From Paludibacteraceae bacterium (GTDB lineage: Bacteria > Bacteroidota > Bacteroidia > Bacteroidales > Paludibacteraceae), in assembly GCA_016283095.1 (NCBI GenBank), contig JAEEMG010000086.1, positions 1 through 35,780 on the forward strand: a DNA stretch of 35,780 nt, given 5' to 3'. Below, piece after piece: positions 33,855 to 35,780 of this stretch (position 1 is the first letter of the stretch; the number at the start of each line of letters is the position of its first letter). The translations under genes were made by a program, and so were the position numbers. The notes below the pieces were generated by a model. It ran no database searches. It was not told where the DNA came from and saw only the letters and a list, made by a program, of their open reading frames with translations.

Positions 33855-35264
33855 TTATTTTCTTAGGATTAACTTATATGCAAGTTGACCCTTGTCGTTC
33901 TTTACAACGATAGCAACAACATTGTCGTCCTTAGTAGCCTTGCGACCTTCCATATTGTAAGCAGCAACCAATTCTCCGTTTACAACTACGATGTCACCAT
34001 TCTCGTCTACATAAGCAACGATATCAAAAGCATCTGCCACAAGCTGATCCACCTTAACATCAGCAAATTTCTTAGAAGATAGCATAATATCATCGACCAA
34101 GTAACCTGCCTTACCGTTGCCTTTGAAGATCAAATCAAAAGATTCTGCGCCAGCAGGAACCTCAACCTCACCTTCAAACTTAGTCCAGATTGGCTTAATT
34201 GTATCATTTGTCAAATCTACAATCTCACCAGTATTAAACTTCAATAAAATAGGAAGATCATACTCAGCAAAATCGGTTGTATCTTTCCAAAGGCTCCTTT
34301 CATTTTTGTGTTTCTTGATAAGCATCTTTGAATAGATTTTCTCTGTTCCAGTAGGAATTGCAATGCCAGGAAATACAATAGAATCACGATCAGATTCAAC
34401 TTGCAATGCATGAAGTAGTTCACAGTCAATATAACCCGATCCGTCCTGATCAGCAACTGAATCAGGAAGGAAATCACGGAATAACATCAAATCACGACGG
34501 CAATCGGTTGTAACTACCGGTCTAATGTCTCCATTATACAAAGATTTCTTTTTTAGTCCTTTGAAATTTTCCTCATAAAACTCACCAAGGTCAAAGCCAT
34601 CAAAGTTTTCAGCATAAAAAGGTTTTCCTTCCTTTATTGACACAAAAGCCATATTCTTAATATATGGAAACTCCGTCAATTCCCCTTTATAATAATCTTT
34701 ACCAGGTTTGTATTCACGTGCATATGAAAAATTCATACCATAAAGAGCCGAATCGCAAAGAGCAGATTTGGAATAAATATATTTATACGTTGTAACCCAC
34801 TCATCTGCAACACCCCATTTTGCGTCAATCATACTATAAGTCTCAGCATGAGTCGCATTCTTTGTGTCTAGATTATATTCATTGCTAGCGAAACCAAAAA
34901 TCCACAAAGGCTTATTACCATCACTGATCATCGTACCTTTATGAGAAGATGGGATCATATACTCCAGCATCATCACATAGTTTGTAGACAAATCCAATGG
35001 ATTGTTAGCATTAAACTTCAAACGTACATCCAAAAAATGCTGAGAAATTTGTTTGTAAACAACCAAATTTTCACCATCAACAATAGTGTCCTTTAGTACA
35101 TTCGGTATTTTTTCTTCCAAATCTTCTGGATCGTAGTCCCAAACCTCAACATTGTCTGTTAGTTTTCCATTCTTAACAATCCAGTATGCATCATCAAAAG
35201 AAAGTTCACCAAATGCAGATGCAGACAGCATTAATGAAACAATAGAGAATAATAGTTTTTTCAT
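33855..35264 (-). CDS. Secreted protein with T9SS-type C-terminal sorting domain
   Basis: This 469-residue protein has a signal peptide (MKKLLFSIVSLMLSASAFG) and, in the last 60 residues, the strand pattern of a type IX secretion sorting domain (VAAYNMEGRKA, then NVVAIVVKNDKGQLAYKLILRK). The body is rich in aromatic and acidic residues and resembles a beta-sandwich, with YVMMLEYMIPSSH-type strands that suggest a carbohydrate- or ligand-binding module. Around residues 271-283, DQDGSGYIDCEL resembles a calcium-binding EF-hand or dockerin loop, although the final Glu is one position early. I recognise no enzyme motif. The gene follows the other T9SS gene across a perfect hairpin. It is probably exported across the outer membrane and attached to the surface or released. 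Confidence 0.82.
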   Translation of the reverse strand: MKKLLFSIVSLMLSASAFGELSFDDAYWIVKNGKLTDNVEVWDYDPEDLEEKIPNVLKDTIVDGENLVVYKQISQHFLDVRLKFNANNPLDLSTNYVMMLEYMIPSSHKGTMISDGNKPLWIFGFASNEYNLDTKNATHAETYSMIDAKWGVADEWVTTYKYIYSKSALCDSALYGMNFSYAREYKPGKDYYKGELTEFPYIKNMAFVSIKEGKPFYAENFDGFDLGEFYEENFKGLKKKSLYNGDIRPVVTTDCRRDLMLFRDFLPDSVADQDGSGYIDCELLHALQVESDRDSIVFPGIAIPTGTEKIYSKMLIKKHKNERSLWKDTTDFAEYDLPILLKFNTGEIVDLTNDTIKPIWTKFEGEVEVPAGAESFDLIFKGNGKAGYLVDDIMLSSKKFADVKVDQLVADAFDIVAYVDENGDIVVVNGELVAAYNMEGRKATKDDNVVAIVVKNDKGQLAYKLILRK

Positions 35265-35293
35265 CGTAAATAGTAATTATTTTTTAATAAATA

Positions 35294-35328
35294 GCAGCCA
35301 AAACCGACCTTTATCCAGTTTTGGCTGC
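35294..35328 (-). terminator. Hairpin between the two T9SS cargo genes
   Basis: GCAGCCAAAAC (35294-35304) pairs perfectly with GTTTTGGCTGC (35318-35328) around a 13-base loop. On the minus strand it is 30 bases after the stop of the cut gene and is followed by T-rich sequence, so it should end or attenuate that transcript. Confidence 0.8.
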
Positions 35329-35357
35329 CAAGTAATTTTTATAATCTATTGATTATT

Positions 35358-35780
35358 TTACTTTACAATCAATTTCTCTGTTGTTGCGTTAGCAGCACCA
35401 ACCACAGAAACGAAGTAAACACCAGGAGCAGCATTCAAATTAACCGATACAGTTGTATTAGCCTCAACATTAGCGGAATAGACAACAGAACCTAGTGAGT
35501 TAATAACCTTAACTGCAGAATTTTCAAATACAGACACGTTAAATACTCCACCTTCAGCTGGATTTGGAGCAATTACTGGAGCATCACAAACGACATCATC
35601 TACAGCAGAATCTTCCTTACCCTTCAACTTGATAGCTCCAAGTCCTGAATTAGAAGTCAAGAACGAGATACCTAGCACATGTTGACCTGGCTCTTCAAAA
35701 CGAATATGGAAATTATAATTATCTGTTGGGAATTGGAAATTCGATAGATCCTCATACGCAGGATTGTCCTCAGTAGCAAC
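35358..35780 (-). CDS. C-terminal part of a T9SS-exported protein, cut by the window end
   Basis: The frame is open to the right edge and gives 140 residues. The end is a classic Por-secretion-tail domain: a proline-containing start (VIAPNPAEGGVFNVSV), then VKVINSLGSVVYSA, then TVSVNLNAAPGVYFVSVVG and the final KLIVK. Before it, NFHIRFEEPGQHVLGISFLTSN looks like the last strands of a beta-sandwich binding module. A shorter frame from GTG at 35678 is not the true start, because coding sequence clearly continues upstream of it. The function of the missing part is unknown. Confidence 0.9.
   Translation of the reverse strand, partial: VATEDNPAYEDLSNFQFPTDNYNFHIRFEEPGQHVLGISFLTSNSGLGAIKLKGKEDSAVDDVVCDAPVIAPNPAEGGVFNVSVFENSAVKVINSLGSVVYSANVEANTTVSVNLNAAPGVYFVSVVGAANATTEKLIVK

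Noticed and set aside
1-35780. tRNA, rRNA or CRISPR arrays
   Set aside because: I looked in the gaps between genes and found no cloverleaf, rRNA stretch or repeat-spacer pattern.

Overview
The window looks like the chromosome of a Bacteroidales bacterium (Bacteroidota). The evidence is a complete Na+-translocating NADH:quinone reductase operon of Bacteroides type, type IX secretion (T9SS) C-terminal sorting domains, a BspA-like leucine-rich-repeat protein, a seven-helix membrane AraC regulator, and several promoters with the Bacteroidetes -7 box TAnnTTTG. The species cannot be fixed from the sequence alone.

Layout. Bases 1-1625 hold the tail of a plus-strand gene, an HNH nuclease gene with a tiny upstream ORF, and a 650-base stretch with little coding but several repeats. 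Bases 1626-3424 hold the membrane AraC-type regulator and a small secreted protein whose upstream region is rich in symmetric sites. Bases 3491-23548 are one minus-strand block of six very tightly packed genes, five of them very large; read in transcription order the proteins have 1659, 1207, 1590, 650, about 286 and 1288 residues. Bases 23817-29909 hold nqrABCDEF on the minus strand, followed by a metallo-beta-lactamase-fold hydrolase (30090-30896). Bases 31090-33734 hold two plus-strand secreted proteins, the leucine-rich-repeat protein and an esterase. Bases 33855-35780 hold two minus-strand secreted proteins with T9SS tails, the second cut by the window edge.

The 20-kb block is the likely undescribed system. 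It starts behind its own Bacteroidetes-type promoter. Neighbouring genes overlap by 4 to 11 bases or lie 2 to 11 bases apart, so the six are almost certainly co-transcribed and translationally coupled. None has a signal peptide or T9SS tail. The first four proteins carry short motifs that I recall from uncharacterised large proteins found together in actinobacteria and other phyla, the first resembling DUF6603. They are followed by a DUF6734-like protein with a glycosyltransferase-A type DxD motif, and by a 1288-residue protein with two hydrophobic glycine/alanine-rich segments and long helical regions, as in large toxins. A multi-protein machine or particle with a cargo or effector is a reasonable hypothesis, but the sequence does not prove it.

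The nqr operon is the metabolic core of the window. It encodes the six subunits that couple NADH oxidation by quinone to Na+ export. Its NqrC has a second perfect flavinylation-like motif in a C-terminal tail, and its NqrB starts at TTG. The remaining genes are mostly envelope or surface functions.
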